From the NCBI GenBank assembly GCA_037176885.1, contig JAWWNJ010000088.1, positions 248,001 through 312,000 of the forward strand: DNA of 64,000 bases, in the 5' to 3' direction. A model generated the notes under the pieces. The model was not told where the DNA came from. It did not search any database and worked only from the letters and a program-made list of their open reading frames with translations. This stretch comes from Favolaschia claudopus (Eukaryota > Basidiomycota > Agaricomycetes > Agaricales > Mycenaceae). The first letter of the stretch is position 1. The number at the start of each line of letters is the position of its first letter. The position numbers and the translations under genes are program-made. Positions 11,033 to 22,875 of this stretch are shown here, piece by piece.

Positions 11033-12268
11033 ATTAGTTGACTCGAGTCGAATACTTCTTTTATTCACAAAGCTTTCAGTTTGCAGCCGTTTCATTTGTT
11101 GGCCACTGTCTGGAACACCGTTTTTTCTTTTACCTACTTGCGTAAGCAGATTGCCTCGCGCATTTCTACCTCTTCACTGCACATCACAGCAACTGTTTAA
11201 ATTCGAAGCCATTTACATTGACCGCCCAAAGTGGGTTCGCCATCGCGATTTGATGCCATCAGATGATGCGCCTTTGTGTGGTCTAGTGTGCCGCAGGTTG
11301 CCATCAGTCACGCTTCCGTGACGTGTTACGTTTAACCGACTTGACTCGAACCAACATCGTCTCGGAGAACGCCCACCTATTCTGCGCGTTCTGGCTATCT
11401 GGCGATTGCGCGAGCGCTTCAAACCTGCCGTACAACTCCCAATCTATCGCTGGTTCTCAACAAATCACAAGTTTCAGGTTTGTCCCCAATTCGATTTGAC
11501 TCGCTCAGAGGCCACCTGGAGACCTAACTGAGCTCGGGATGCTCTTCACAGTTGTGACTAGCCGTGTAGACTGCGCAAAAGCACTATGCCTCCAGATTTT
11601 ACGCCATTCCGACCACCCTTCGACCCTCCTTGTCCGATTTCTTCCATTTTTACAGCTTTCATATGTCGGTCTACAGCTCCTCGAATTGGCATCCAATTTA
11701 TTCAACTTCTCTGACTCTCAGTAGGCTCTCTGTGCAGCAGTGGCTTTGACGCGCAGCTGCCCCAATGCGGATTACTCGAATCAAAGTAATTTCGACGTTC
11801 CATTTTGATGTTTTTTGCCGACTGATGAAACGCATGCGCAGTGCGAGCGCGGCGCAGTTGCGCCCTTTGTGTCCCGCCTTTCTCCGACTTATTCGACTAC
11901 TTTCGGCTTACCTGTGGCTCTCTGGACGTCAGTGTAGTCTGAACGCCACCTAAATAAACTCGCTGATGGCACGCACAGCATTGATGGCAACGGCTTTTCC
12001 TAAATTGTTTCGACGATCTTCCATGTATCTGCTCAGATCCTCTCTCACCGCGGTCCCGTTCAGAAATGGGCGTCTACATCCTCGAACAACACTGTGTTTT
12101 CCGCCTAGGTCAACCCTAGTCATTGTAATGACTGCGTCTTGGTCATCATGATTTAGCCTTCCGTTTTAGGTCGGCTGCACGGCGTCTTCATGCGCTTTAA
12201 AAGCTTCCGAGTTGAAGCGACGAAGCATTCACATATCTTTGTTCTTGATTCGCAACCAACGCACCAGG
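11033..12268. other. Intergenic region
   Basis: No supported gene. The short open frames are not protein-like in composition and no repeated or inverted structure stands out. A TTTAAAAG near 12196 may serve as the TATA-like element of the downstream GST gene. Confidence 0.45.
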
Positions 12269-13081
12269 ATGTCTACGCGACATGTGTCGCACTCATCCCA
12301 CTCTTCACGCTCCTCCGTCCCCGTAATCATGCTATACGATCTGAAATCAGCTAGCCCGCAACCGTGGGCGCCGAATATTTGGCGCATCCGATTCATTCTA
12401 AACTACAAACGTCTCCGCTACCGCACCGTCTGGGTCGAATTTCCCGACGTCGAAGCCACACTACGATCCATCGGTGCCCCAGCGAGCAGCGTGCGCGGCG
12501 ACGGCCGGCCCATCTACACCCTCCCAGTCGTTGTCGACCCCACACGAAACCCCAAAGCCCCCCAAATCCTCTCAAATACCAATAACATCGCGGAATACCT
12601 CGAAGCGGCGTACCCCGCGCGGCCCGTCTTCCCCGAAGGCACGCGCGCGTTGCAGACGCTCTTCGTACATTACATCCAGGAGGTCTTCGTCAAGCCGCTC
12701 CTGCCCATCATGGTGCCATTGAGCCACCAGAGCCTCCCCGAGCGATCACAATCGCATTTCCGCCACAACCCGGGGTTCCTGGCGAGCCCGCATCAGTCGT
12801 TCCAAATGCTCCCTCCGGGCCCACAACGCGAGCAGGCGTGGCTCTCCGTGAAAGAGCAGTTCGACTTTCTTTCCGTCATCCTCGACAAGAATACCGGCGA
12901 TGGCGACGGCATCGTCGCATGCGGGCACGAAGTCAGCTATGTTGACTTTGCGCTGTGCTCGGTCTTGATTTGGATCCAGCGGATGGCGGCGCAGGATGGC
13001 TGGGCACGCATCAGAGAGTGGAATGGCGGGCGGTGGGTGAGGCTTTGGGAGAGATGTAAAGGGTATATGGATGAGTATTGA
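12269..13081 (+). CDS. Glutathione S-transferase-like protein (fungal GSTFuA/Ure2-like)
   Basis: Intronless, 270 residues from the ATG at 12269; the open frame extends further upstream but without an ATG. After a Ser/His-rich leader of about 20 residues comes the N-terminal thioredoxin-like domain: IMLYDLKS, then PNIWRIRFILNYKRLRY, WVEFPDVEATL, a TLPVVVD strand and ILSNTNNIAEYLE, the usual place of the Ser/Glu pair binding the glutathione gamma-glutamyl group. The C-terminal helical part includes YVDFALCSVLIWIQRM and ends GRWVRLWERCKGYMDEY. The pattern fits the fungal GSTFuA and etherase-like GSTs that are abundant in wood- and litter-decay basidiomycetes and bind or conjugate plant extractives. 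The substrate is unknown. It is probably cytosolic. Confidence 0.8.
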   Translation: MSTRHVSHSSHSSRSSVPVIMLYDLKSASPQPWAPNIWRIRFILNYKRLRYRTVWVEFPDVEATLRSIGAPASSVRGDGRPIYTLPVVVDPTRNPKAPQILSNTNNIAEYLEAAYPARPVFPEGTRALQTLFVHYIQEVFVKPLLPIMVPLSHQSLPERSQSHFRHNPGFLASPHQSFQMLPPGPQREQAWLSVKEQFDFLSVILDKNTGDGDGIVACGHEVSYVDFALCSVLIWIQRMAAQDGWARIREWNGGRWVRLWERCKGYMDEY

Positions 13082-14061
13082 AGTGCTGGAATTTGAAAGA
13101 ATGAAACGTTAATAATCGCATGTATCGCTATCGCTATTGCTATTCGCTATCCCATGGACTTCCTAGAAACACTGTATGTAGAAATCTCCCTAATGCTGTA
13201 ATTGTATCCACAAGATTCCCTCCTCTATTATATAGATGCCAATGATGAGCGAGTAACTGCTACTACCGTTTGCGGTTTCCCGAAACAGCCAGCATATCCC
13301 GTACGATCGGCATTCTGAGAGTACACTCAACTGAGCAACGGCAAGGTCAGCGTTGAAACAGTGATAACTGCGCCGGACCTGCCACTCACGGTGTTTCCGG
13401 GGCTAAACCCACCCCATACCATCTCCACGAGATAAATTTGCGTTAGAAACCTGACTCGACAACCATATTATTTGAATTCCAAATGCATTCCAGTGGGAAA
13501 CGAAGATCCACGTATTATCGGTGCCGAGACCTTGCTCCCTCTGACTAACACCGTGGTTTCCCGGACAGCTCTTAAGACTCTGGATCAAAGGTGAGTTACT
13601 CTTAGTTCGAGACGAAATTTGTTATAGGTAGACAATAATATACCAACCTACAACTGAGTCTGTTTGCATCTCATTGTAGAGACCTGAAATAAGTGAAAGG
13701 CTCTCTGGGATGAGCCTGTAGCGCAGTGTCCACGTCTTTCTTGTGATTGACCAAATTCGACTCTAGATGACGCAGAGTGACTGTTGGGCCGGAGTTTCGC
13801 GGCCTAACTCGGATGACCAAGGCGGTGAAGAAGAGTTCATATGAAATATAATCTGATCTCTATGTTTTAGCGAGTTTATGCCCTGAAGATGCTCCGCAGA
13901 TCGTAAATTCAGAAATTCAACCATGAAGTTGAACATATCACGTGACGGTAAACAAACCACAACACAGGCGGGCTTTTCGGACTTCTCTCGAGGATGGAAA
14001 ACTTTATATTAATGACACTAGTGAATGATGGCAGACAAGCGAGAGAAAAATGGATTAAAAT
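13082..14061. other. Intergenic, convergent 3' region
   Basis: The spacer between the GST and the 3' end of beta-mannosidase 1 holds no gene that I can support. A short run of ATCGCT/ATTGCT-type repeats at about 13125-13150 is the only regularity. Confidence 0.45.
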
Positions 14062-17000
14062 TTATTCGGAATGAGTGTTGTTCCACAGAGAACGCAGCAC
14101 AAAGTCAGCGGGATCAGGACGGGTGTTCGTGGACAGATCCGTATTGAGGATGAATTTCACTGGAAGATTCATGTGAATACTTTGAATGAGAATGATACGA
14201 TAAACTCACAGGTTCGATCGATACCAGGAATGAGGTAAAATCCGTTGGATGGAAGGCCGGTCGCGCCATCGACAAACATGCCGACTGTACCAGAGGGATG
14301 GTCGAGCCATGTCCATGGCGCGACGCCCTCCAGGGCGGAAAGTGTGAATGTCAAATCTTTGGTCGCATTGACTTGAACTTTGGGATCAATGAGAGTAGCG
14401 TCTGCAAGCGAGGCGGGGGTAAACTATAGAATAGTTAATCCATGTCGATATTCAGGGAGAAGAAATTCGCGCACGTATTGCTCGTTTGTGATCGTGTTGC
14501 CATCGACCTCAGCCGTTACATTCAGAAGCATCCACACATCGGTTGCCTTCTGACCGGTAGGCAGGATGGAGGTCAAACCCGACGCGCTAAAGATTAGAGA
14601 ATTGTTGAGTGTAGGAACCGTAAAGCCATGCGTGCTAGTGTTCAGCGTTTTCCCGCTCCAGTCATACCACGTCAGCTGCGCAGACCCCGACACGGAGTCC
14701 CACCGATCCGAAGTAACGATGACTTCGAGCGTCTCGTTACTCGCCGTCCAGAATGGGTATATCGTAATCGGGGAGTATGCTGTGGTCAGTCCATACTGCA
14801 TGACCTTCCATCTTCCTGAATACTCTATCGCGCTCCAGCTGATACCCTGCCAAATATCGTTCAGCTGCCACACCACCGCACCAAGGTTGTTCTCTCCCTG
14901 CCCCGCGCCACGTCTGAACCACGCGACTTGGGACGTCGTCGTCATGGATTGGAAGATTTGTGTACTCCAGCACCATTGCGCGAAGGTCTGGTTGGAGTTA
15001 GAGGTCGACGGCGTGGGAAGCCACATCTCTACGGCTTCGGTCATTTGAATCTGGCCGTGAACACCATTCGGATTGGGCCATGTCAAATTTCCAGGTGGGT
15101 CATGATGGTCCCTCGAGACCACGACGGTTGAATTAAAAGAGAAATCGTCGGGCGATTCAAGTACTTCCTCCCAGCCGTAGAATGAAGGCATCGAGACGAA
15201 ACTGGTCATAATTCTCAGTCAATGTTCGGAATGAAAAGGGAGTGAGACCAACCCGAATTCGACCACAAAGCTGTTCAATGAACACGCATCAGCAATATAA
15301 ACGGCGCTTAGAATGAATACCGACCGGGAGACAGGGAAGGTGCTGTAGTCGAATGCATATTCCGCACTATAGTTGTATCGCTCTGAGCGAGAACAAATTT
15401 CAACCGATGATACTTCCTCTCGTTGAAAGGCTCACCGCTATTGCCGTATAACTCTCCTTCAGTCCCATTGAAGAGTCGAAGAGTGTACGGATCGAGACTC
15501 AATACGCCGCGAGTCGCAGAGCAATCGGTGTATGGAACCTTGTCGTGTCGGGGTCAGAGAAAATCAACAGCACGAGGATCGCAATTGGCATACCGAGTGA
15601 GTTTCGCTAGTAGCGATGTTGTAGAGAAAATCTTGGAACAGAGCGACATACTGGACGGAATGTGAATCGGAGATGTAAGAAATACGTGCGAGAAAACCGC
15701 CCGAACCTGATCCTACGAAACGCGTCAATGAACCGAAATACTTCAGGATCATGTACTGCACATACCACAAAGATCTGCGTTCCACCTTCGACCTGAAAGG
15801 TCGCATTCACCAACAACACAATCAACTCGATCTCATTGCCAGCGGACCATTGAATGTTGCTTGGGTGCCTGTTCAGCCGACGTACGTTTTGACGAATCTC
15901 AGGTTCGACAGATTCCAGGAGGAAGTCGTTCAGCGGATACAGCGCATCGGAGAAGCTGAACTCGGACCAGACGAGAATGCCCAGTTCATCGCATACGGAA
16001 TATAAATCGTACCCGCCCGTCTCCACAGAGTCTGGCTGGTAAATCCCACCTCCCCAAAGGCGAACCTTATATGCAGATGCAGGATCTTAGCGAGGAAAAA
16101 AGTTCGAGACGAAAGAACGCACCAAATTCTGCCCACTCCGCGCCGCACTCTCCAGCACCCAGCGCACCTTGTCTTGGTTTACACGGGCATAAAACGGATC
16201 GAACGGAATGATATTCGTGCCAAGGCTATAGAATGCCTTTCCGTTGATTTCGAAATGCCACTGGTCGCCTGGCGTGATACCCCGAGCGTCGACTTCCTCT
16301 TGGGAGTAGGGTAACTGCGCAAGTTTGACTGTGCGGAAGCCGGTGCGCAGGTTAAGCTCGACGGGGGAATCCGAAGTGTCCGAGAGATTAAGAGCGATTG
16401 TGAGGTTGTATAGTTTTGGCGTGCCGAGGTTGTGGGGATACCAGCGCTGAGGAATCGAGTCGGGGATTTGCCAGAGAACCGTTACCCAGGCTGGAGCCTC
16501 GGTCGTCGCTGAGAGGTCGTCAATAGAAAATTGGGGCGACGTGAGGTTGAGTTCGGCGAATGAGAGTGATATTGAGGGAGAAGAGAAAGTTTCGACGGTG
16601 CGAAGAGCCAGAGTGACATTCACGATCCAATCAGCGGTCTCGTTTGCGGGAACAGAGAAGTTTTGGCCGACTTTGTAAATGTCGACAGAGCTTTCTTCAA
16701 CAAAGACACAATCGGAGACGCCGCTTGATGGAGTGACGTGCGTGTCGTTCGAGAGAAGCACGAAATAAGCAGGCTTGAAGATTCCACTCGGAAGAAAAGC
16801 TGGTCCCTGTCCTTGAAGGTCAGAACATACCGCTTCTATATATGGAACTAGAGCTATACCCAATCCCAACCAAAGTCAGCCGACGTTTTCCGGATATATT
16901 GGCGATGAGCAGGCACTTCGAATTCGAACTATATTCAACAGTAAGCGCAGTCACGGAGCAGTCGTCGTGATCAAAGCGTACGATAGAATCCAAAATTTCC

Positions 17001-17638
17001 TGCTGCGTGTCGGGTCTGGTGCTAATGTTCTGGCCATACCAGTACGCAGACTCGAAATCGACGGTGAGATTTCCAGATGTTATGCCGGTGAGGAACGAGA
17101 CATCGAAGGTATATTGTCGAAACTCGTTATTAACCCAAGCGATTGGGCGACCCGCTAGAGTCTACGGCCCGCGTATTAGTATGGTACGACGGCTCTTGGC
17201 TTCAAAACTACTCACAATATTGGCCACGGTATCTAGACCATTAAAAACCAAAAGGATTTGATTCGAGGCATTCAAACCGCTATCAAGCAGTGGTCGTAGA
17301 TCAGCCGTGTAAGTCCAGTTGTCGAAGAAAACCTAAAGTCTGTCAGAATTGGATTTGACGCAGACAATCCAGCGCACCCAACGCTCGGTGAATTCTACAG
17401 TGATAAAACAATCATTTGGATGAACATGAGACCCAGCGAGCAACTAACCATTTATTCCTAGAAGCGGTTCGGTGATGACTTCCGCCCGTGCCAAGTCGAT
17501 ATGCACTTGAGATGGCACCGTGGCTGGTACAGCGATTGAGCCATTCTGGTTCACCAAGGTCCAGTCAAGACGAGAGAGATCGAAAATTGCTCCCCAAGCG
17601 GTCGATGCAAGGGAACAGAGTAGTATAAGATAAATCAT
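14062..17638 (-). CDS. Secreted GH2 beta-mannosidase, copy 1
   Basis: A minus-strand gene with many short introns, about 900 residues. It starts with a signal peptide (MIYLILLCSLASTAWG). Exon joins restore FDLSRLDWTLVNQNG, the FTERW|VFFDNWTY junction, FGWDW|GQGPAF (the conserved Trp-Asp-Trp of GH2 mannosidases) and GDQWHFEINGKAFYSLGTN. The acid/base Glu lies in SAGNEIE near 15830 and the nucleophile Glu in FVVEFG near 15265. The C-terminal region includes WPTPS-like repeats, FAQWCWSTQIFQ and NLGAVVWQLNDIWQG, then a beta-sandwich ending DFVLRSLWNNTHSE. It should remove terminal beta-1,4-linked mannose from manno-oligosaccharides outside the cell. I checked most exon joins and found no frameshift. 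It is clearly paralogous to the gene at 45297-48863 with the same intron pattern; the two flank the duplicated block. Confidence 0.87.
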
Positions 17639-18936
17639 GGTCTGTGAGACCTGGGGGACCTTGAGTCAGTCGCCGGAAGGCTTTTATAGTCCCGGACTAT
17701 CATAATGGCCGAAAGGCTGGTGAATGTTGGTGCTGAGATTTTTCGGCGGAGATTGATGTGTTACGTACTCATGACGCATCTTACTGAGAAGCGTGTTCAA
17801 ACTTACGCAGTGGCCCGTTTATATGGGAATGCTAGCGAACGAAGCGAGGCTTCCTTTCGTAGTTGGGCTTGGTTTGTTTTGAGTTGAATTTCGGGAGCAT
17901 TTCAGAAGCTTTCAGAGGATAAGAGGATACTTAAGTTTGACTTAAGTAATACAGAATTCTGGCCGAATTTGAGAGGAGCTTGCTGGCTGATGAACACCGA
18001 AATCGACAGAGAATTATTGAAAGGCAACTTCCGAGGTGTGTCTACGATCCACCCACCATGGTCAAAGCCGCAAGCGGCGGCAACAGGCAAGTACTTCGAT
18101 GTGATTTTTCGTTTCGTACACAATTTACCCCAAGGGTAGGTTTACAGATACTTAGAGACCGGAGGGCCGATGCATAAAGATGATTTAGGAAAGCGATACA
18201 AGATATCGGTCAGGAGGATACTGAACCGGGCCGCAACGAATGCTTGAGAGGACGGATTCCTGCGACCTGATTCCTCGATGAATTTATTGCTCGATGGGTT
18301 CCGATTTGCACTCAATCTCTTGAAGAAAGTTGAGTGTATGTAGCACAATCTGGGCTCTCATCACGCATCGCCCATGATCCTCCGCCTATTCATTCTAGTA
18401 CCACCATCAAAGAATCACTTTCAACCGGCGCAGTCATGAGTCACGCCAAGCGCGGTTGAAAGATGGAACGCAAGCTTGTAATCGCCGTTCAAACTTCATG
18501 TACGGACAGCCGAGCAGACCAGCAATATCCTGGGGAGACGGTCAGAGATTGTTAGCGTTTGAGCTTATGCAGGGCAGACTTCCTTTGGCTATAAGTAATA
18601 AGTACACCATCGAATCTTGATTTCTGCGGTTCATCCGTCGGCCCGACGGCTCCCGTACTCATTCAGCTGGGAACGAAAAGGCAGTGACCGGAGAAGGCGA
18701 AAGCCTTGGTGGCGTACACTGAACGGAAGGAAGGAAGGAGCTGAGGTGTAAGTAAGGTTCAAATACATAACATATCGAATACATTTCAGCCCGATGGTGA
18801 ATACAGTAAGTAGCATGTCCCGAAAAAAAATTCGCGACGGTTGGTATCAGTATAGATAGAGGGTATACGTAGAAGGCATCCAGTGCCACTATTGTTACAG
18901 TTCATCCACCAAGTCTGGAACACGGCTTTTCCGGTT
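17639..18936. other. Intergenic region
   Basis: Apart from the promoter of beta-mannosidase 1, no feature is supported. Open frames are short and their composition is not protein-like. Confidence 0.45.
17682..17688 (-). promoter_or_regulatory. TATA box of beta-mannosidase 1
   Basis: The minus strand reads ACTATAAAAGCC about 45 bp upstream of the start codon at 17638. The perfect TATAAAA suggests a regulated, strongly inducible promoter, as is common for secreted glycosidases. Confidence 0.55.
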
Positions 18937-20248
18937 TCATGATTCATTCTTCTCCTCCAAGTAGCACAGAAATTCGGAAAGGATGGGCTCGCCATCCGAG
19001 CTCGTTGAGAACGGTAGTAGCTCAGCTTCCTGATGCACGGCGACGTAAACGGCTTTGCCGAAGATAACGTTGAGAGCAAGAGGCCTTGCTGGATGCAGGC
19101 GATCGAGCAGCAAGGTGAATTCGAGCCTGTCTCAGGGCGTTCCAAACGGCACGGTTCGAGGAGGAAAGAAAGTCGACGAGAAACTTCGTAGCGACGGGCC
19201 GAAGTTTCGGAGAGTTTGTGTACCTGAACAAAACGCACTTAGGATTCCATATCTTATCTGCTTGGAATGGTATCATACATACCTGAGGATCTCAAACAGA
19301 TCCACCGCAGCGTCAAAGAACTCCGGATTCGAATACGACTTTGTCGCCGCCGCAGTTGTGAGTGATACACTCAGCTTCTGAAGCCGAAGCGTAGCGGAAA
19401 ACCCAGGTTGATCCTCCAGCAGCCGCCAATTCATCCACCGATCGCCCCACTGCATTTTTGCAAGCGGCGTCCGACAGATGAGGGGTATATTGAGGCTTTC
19501 TTCGCCGTGCATGCGGAGGATAGGGTGATCACGACGCCGCAGAAACAGCGTTCCGAAAAAAGGGCTAGAAGAGAGGTCGTCGATGACGTCGTAGCACACC
19601 CATGCCGCTTCTGGGCGTAGTTGGACGAGCACGGTGAGTACATTGAGGATGTCATCTGGACGCCAGGTGGTAGGAGGCAGCTGTTTCTGGCTGAGCGATA
19701 GAACCTCTGGATCGAAGGTGACACTAAATCGAGGTGAATGAGTTGTTTGCAGACTCGCAGAATAGCGACGTGCCTTATAACCCATAGCTGAAACAATATT
19801 ACGCGGATTTCGGACGGAGGGAGGTGGGAGAGGGTGCCCGCTATAGCTGCACTGTAGCCATGGTTGATTTGCAGACATATGAGGTGGAGGGACGTCATTA
19901 ATATTCGAGCAGGGTATAGTTCCGGGCTGGGCGTAAGACGGTGAGCACTAGGCATTCAACAACGTTTCTCGCAACTCACCGTGCAAGTTCCATTAAGTCA
20001 TGATACATCTCCGCCGTCAAAATCGGTATTTGTCGACGAATAGTTCGCAGCCGCCGTTGAATCGCCAGCGATTCGAGATCGATGACGCGCTCGAACCCCT
20101 TCAATGTCGCTTCGCCCAAGGCCATGAGTGCCCGGCCAGCAACGGTGCCTGGTCCCCATACAGTGCTGGGAACGGAAGAGACGGTGAAAAGGCTTTCCCA
20201 ATCGTGTACCGATTCGCGGGTGGGACTGGGGACGGCAAGAGTCACCAT
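18937..20248 (-). CDS. Hypothetical protein gene, model uncertain, possibly decaying
   Basis: Coding-like sequence runs from an ATG at 20248 (MVTLAVPSPTRESVHDWES) to about 19978, where a GTGAGT donor follows ELAR. The next exon joins to PELYPARILMTSLHLICLQ in one frame. From about 19740 the protein-like frame is a different one (FDPEVLSLSQKQLPPTTWRP to FFDAAVDLFEIL, ending near 19280), and no consensus intron explains the change. A GTATGT intron leads to YTNSPKLRPVATKFLVDF, and the last protein-like stretch (IFGKAVYVAVHQEAELL to LEEKNES, stop at 18937) is again in another frame. I do not recognise a family; the Leu/Trp-rich character resembles the poorly conserved tails of F-box-type Agaricomycete proteins. 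Two unexplained frame changes suggest either missed introns or a pseudogene. Confidence 0.4.
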
Positions 20249-20725
20249 CGTAGCAGTCGTTCAGAGAGAGCGAGGCGTCGAAGCGACGGAGCGTGGAAGG
20301 GACGTCTCTTATAAGACAATGAGTAGGCGCCCGCGACACAGCCCACTTGGCGAAGCGAAGTCATAGTTTTTACAGCTTTGATCTCCATCGGACTCCATTC
20401 GAATTCTGGGCCGTGCGGAACTCCAAGAAATTTGCATGGGCCGTGCCTCGCCCATTGGCACCGGAGGGTGAACGGATTTACAAGCCGGACAAGCCTCAGT
20501 GTGGGCAAAGTGTAGGGCGAAATTTAGACGAGATTTGCCACTGTGGTCGGTGGGTAGCCATGGAAACGAGATCGCATCAATTGATCCGCCCTTATTGCTC
20601 CCTCAGCCTTGCCCTCAGCGCTCAGCACTTGCTGGGCCCAAGAAAACAGCGATAGAACTTGACCATGAATATAGTCGATGTGAGGATATGCACAATCAAA
20701 TCTAGTTTTGAGTTCACGTTTATAT
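20249..20725. other. Unique left flank of the tandem duplication
   Basis: This segment lies between the hypothetical gene and the first repeat unit. It has no gene. Similarity to the other copies starts only at about 20726 (TATGCCTCCGAACAGCC). Confidence 0.5.
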
Positions 20726-20758
20726 ATGCCTCCGAACAGCCGGTAGTGTTTTCGTTCT

Positions 20759-22209
20759 CTACTTCCAATCTACCCTTACAAGCGGCGTATCATACAAATC
20801 CGCCCCATTCGGTGCAGGCCGCGTCTTCGTCCATGTCTGCATAGGATACTCAGCTCTTCTCTAGCCCTTGATAGACACGGCAATCCACCACATACCAAGA
20901 AAATATAATCCCCCGTCCCGTCCGTCAAACTGGGATGCGCGATCGCAGAATACGCAGGAAGACTGCCGTTGCCCACTGCACCGCTGTAGAATAGCTGCAA
21001 AGACATAATGTGAGGCACGAACTTTCCGGGCGCCTGCCACAAGCTTGTCAGAGAAGAAGACGTACTTGTGCAGGAGTCCAAGGTCCCTCAGCTTTGGGCG
21101 ACGTTGAGACGTAGAAATTGGCGTTAGGGAAGAAGTCTCCACCGATCCAGACGAATGACTTGGCTTGACTGAGAAGAGAAGAAACGAAAACAATGCGGCA
21201 ACCTACTTCCCATTTCGGAGACCAGTAGATCGTTCCCTGAATTGCGCTGGTATTTTCCAGGACTATGGACGTATCGTTAAGGAGGGGCGCATTTCGTGTC
21301 CAAGCTGCCAAAGAGAAATAAATATAGCCGTATGTTGAGAGACTCAGAGAGGGAACATACCGCCATTGACCCAGTATTCATAAGCCTTCTTATCTTCCAG
21401 CCGACCAAATAGGCCTAATTTTGCGCGTGCGACAGCGAGCTTGCGATTGGGCGTGGCACCATACAGATAAGCCTGGGCCCGATCAATGAGATGATGAAAT
21501 CAATATCGAATCCTTCACTCACATATCCATTGTGCAACACACTCCCAGCACTCCCATACCCAATCTCCGTTCTAGACCAGAACGCACTAACCTCCACCTT
21601 CGTCGTCGGAAGCTGTGGACCGGCATGCGCGGAGGTGACGCGGTAAAGTGAGTATCCGTCAGTCTGCACTACAGCTAACCCGGAAAGCTGCTGCCGCGCG
21701 ATGAACGCGTAGGCATTCACGGCGCCGAGCACGCCAGTGCTAGTGACAACGGGGCCTGTATCCGGCCAACCGACCCAGCGAGAGTCGCCGCAGAGGCCGA
21801 GCGGCGGGCATTCATCTGCTTCGAGCTTGTAGAAAAGTTCGCCGACGTTTTGCGGGGGTGAGAGTGTGAGGTTTTGTGGGTTGCGAGGAGAGCTTGGTAG
21901 GGTGGAAAAGGATGCGGTGTTGGCTATGGATGGGTCGACTGGATTTCCATCGGGCTGAAACGTTTGCGAGTCGCGGCACGTCCAGAGCTGGTAAGGAGTG
22001 TCGGATTCGAGCGAGGAAAAACCGAAAGAAAAGGAACTCACCACGACACTTGGGGTCCAGCGACTCGAGCTGCAAGAGTCGCGATTCAGCTGATCGAGGA
22101 CGCTTCCGTAGTTTGTGATTGAGGCGACCTCCGGGGTGACAGTTCGAGCTGCAGCAACGAGAATGCAGGAAAAGACGATGAATCCATAAGAGAGATGTCT
22201 ACTAGACAT
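20759..22209 (-). CDS. Secreted propeller-like protein of unknown function, copy 1
   Basis: Exons joined by GT-AG introns give a secreted protein. A signal peptide (HLSYGFIVFSCILVAAART) is followed by NYGSVLDQLNRDSCSSSRW, then LWTCRDSQTFQPDGNPVD, SRWVGWPDTGPVVTSTG, VSAFWSRTEIGYGSAGSVL, YLYGATPNRKLAVARAKL, VWIGGDFFPNANFYVSTSP and YSAIAHPSLTDGTGDYIFL, and it ends in TPLVRVDWK. Repeated short strands with a WxxR/GxGS and YLYG-type motif suggest a five-bladed beta-propeller such as the DUF4185/GH183-like proteins; I am not sure of the family and assign no activity. Cysteines and signal peptide indicate secretion. It neighbours beta-mannosidase sequences in every copy, so an extracellular polysaccharide role is plausible. 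A TATATAAT lies about 75 bp upstream of the start. Confidence 0.7.
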
Positions 22210-22282
22210 GGCCGTCATTTCTTTCTTCGAGGACGGGGAATGGCAAGAAAGAAAGTGACGCCGGGCACGGAGCGCGTCCCAC

Positions 22283-22290
22283 ATTATATA
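22283..22290 (-). promoter_or_regulatory. TATA box of propeller gene copy 1
   Basis: TATATAAT on the minus strand, about 75 bp before the ATG at 22209. The same element is found before copy 2 (32979-32986) and copy 3 (near 43675), so all three promoters are kept. Confidence 0.5.
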
Positions 22291-22711
22291 CCATCTTCTG
22301 ACCCAGAGGTGCCTGATGTAGCGCTTCAAAATGCTATATACCTCGCCTGATTTGAAGGTCAGGTGGGCGGGTCAGACTGCTTCGGAAAGTCTCGGTCATG
22401 ATTTGGAACATGTCGACTTGGAGACTGAAATAGGAGGCGTTACAAGGTTGAACGCTGAAAACTCCCAAAGAATTGAAGGGAATAAGACACGGAGGGGATC
22501 CCATCATGGGCTGGTGGATGTTGGGAGAGAGAGGCAAAAGGCAGATCATTATGTCGATCAGCGGGTGAACCCGAAGAACTCTCCCACGCCCGTCGGGTTT
22601 GTCGGGCCGTGGCGATGAGGGCACGTCAATCTCGAAAACGAATGAAAATTGAAACCAAGTTGTCATAAGATTGGGTACATCGAAAGATAAATCGACTGTG
22701 TATTCAAAACA

Positions 22712-22875
22712 TCACTCTGTATGTGTATTATTCCAAAGGGAACGCAACACGAAATCGGCGGGATCGGGACTGGCATTGGTAGACAGCTTCTCGTTCAACA
22801 CGAATCTTACTACAGAACAAGGTTGAAATTTTTCGATGAGTTGTGATGGAGTTGAAGCAGACTCACAGGTTCAAG
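22712..22875 (-). pseudogene. Beta-mannosidase 3' remnant, unit 1
   Basis: Only the last exon of a GH2 beta-mannosidase remains: minus-strand NASPDPADFVLRSLWNNTHTE and its stop at 22712. It is preceded by the complete last intron and about 8 bases of the previous exon. It matches the 3' end of beta-mannosidase 2 (45297-45465) with scattered differences, and similarity extends into the downstream flank to about 22650. At about 22875 the similarity stops abruptly and the unrelated 8.5-kb array begins. The enzyme was therefore truncated by replacement or deletion, not by slow decay. Confidence 0.85.
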
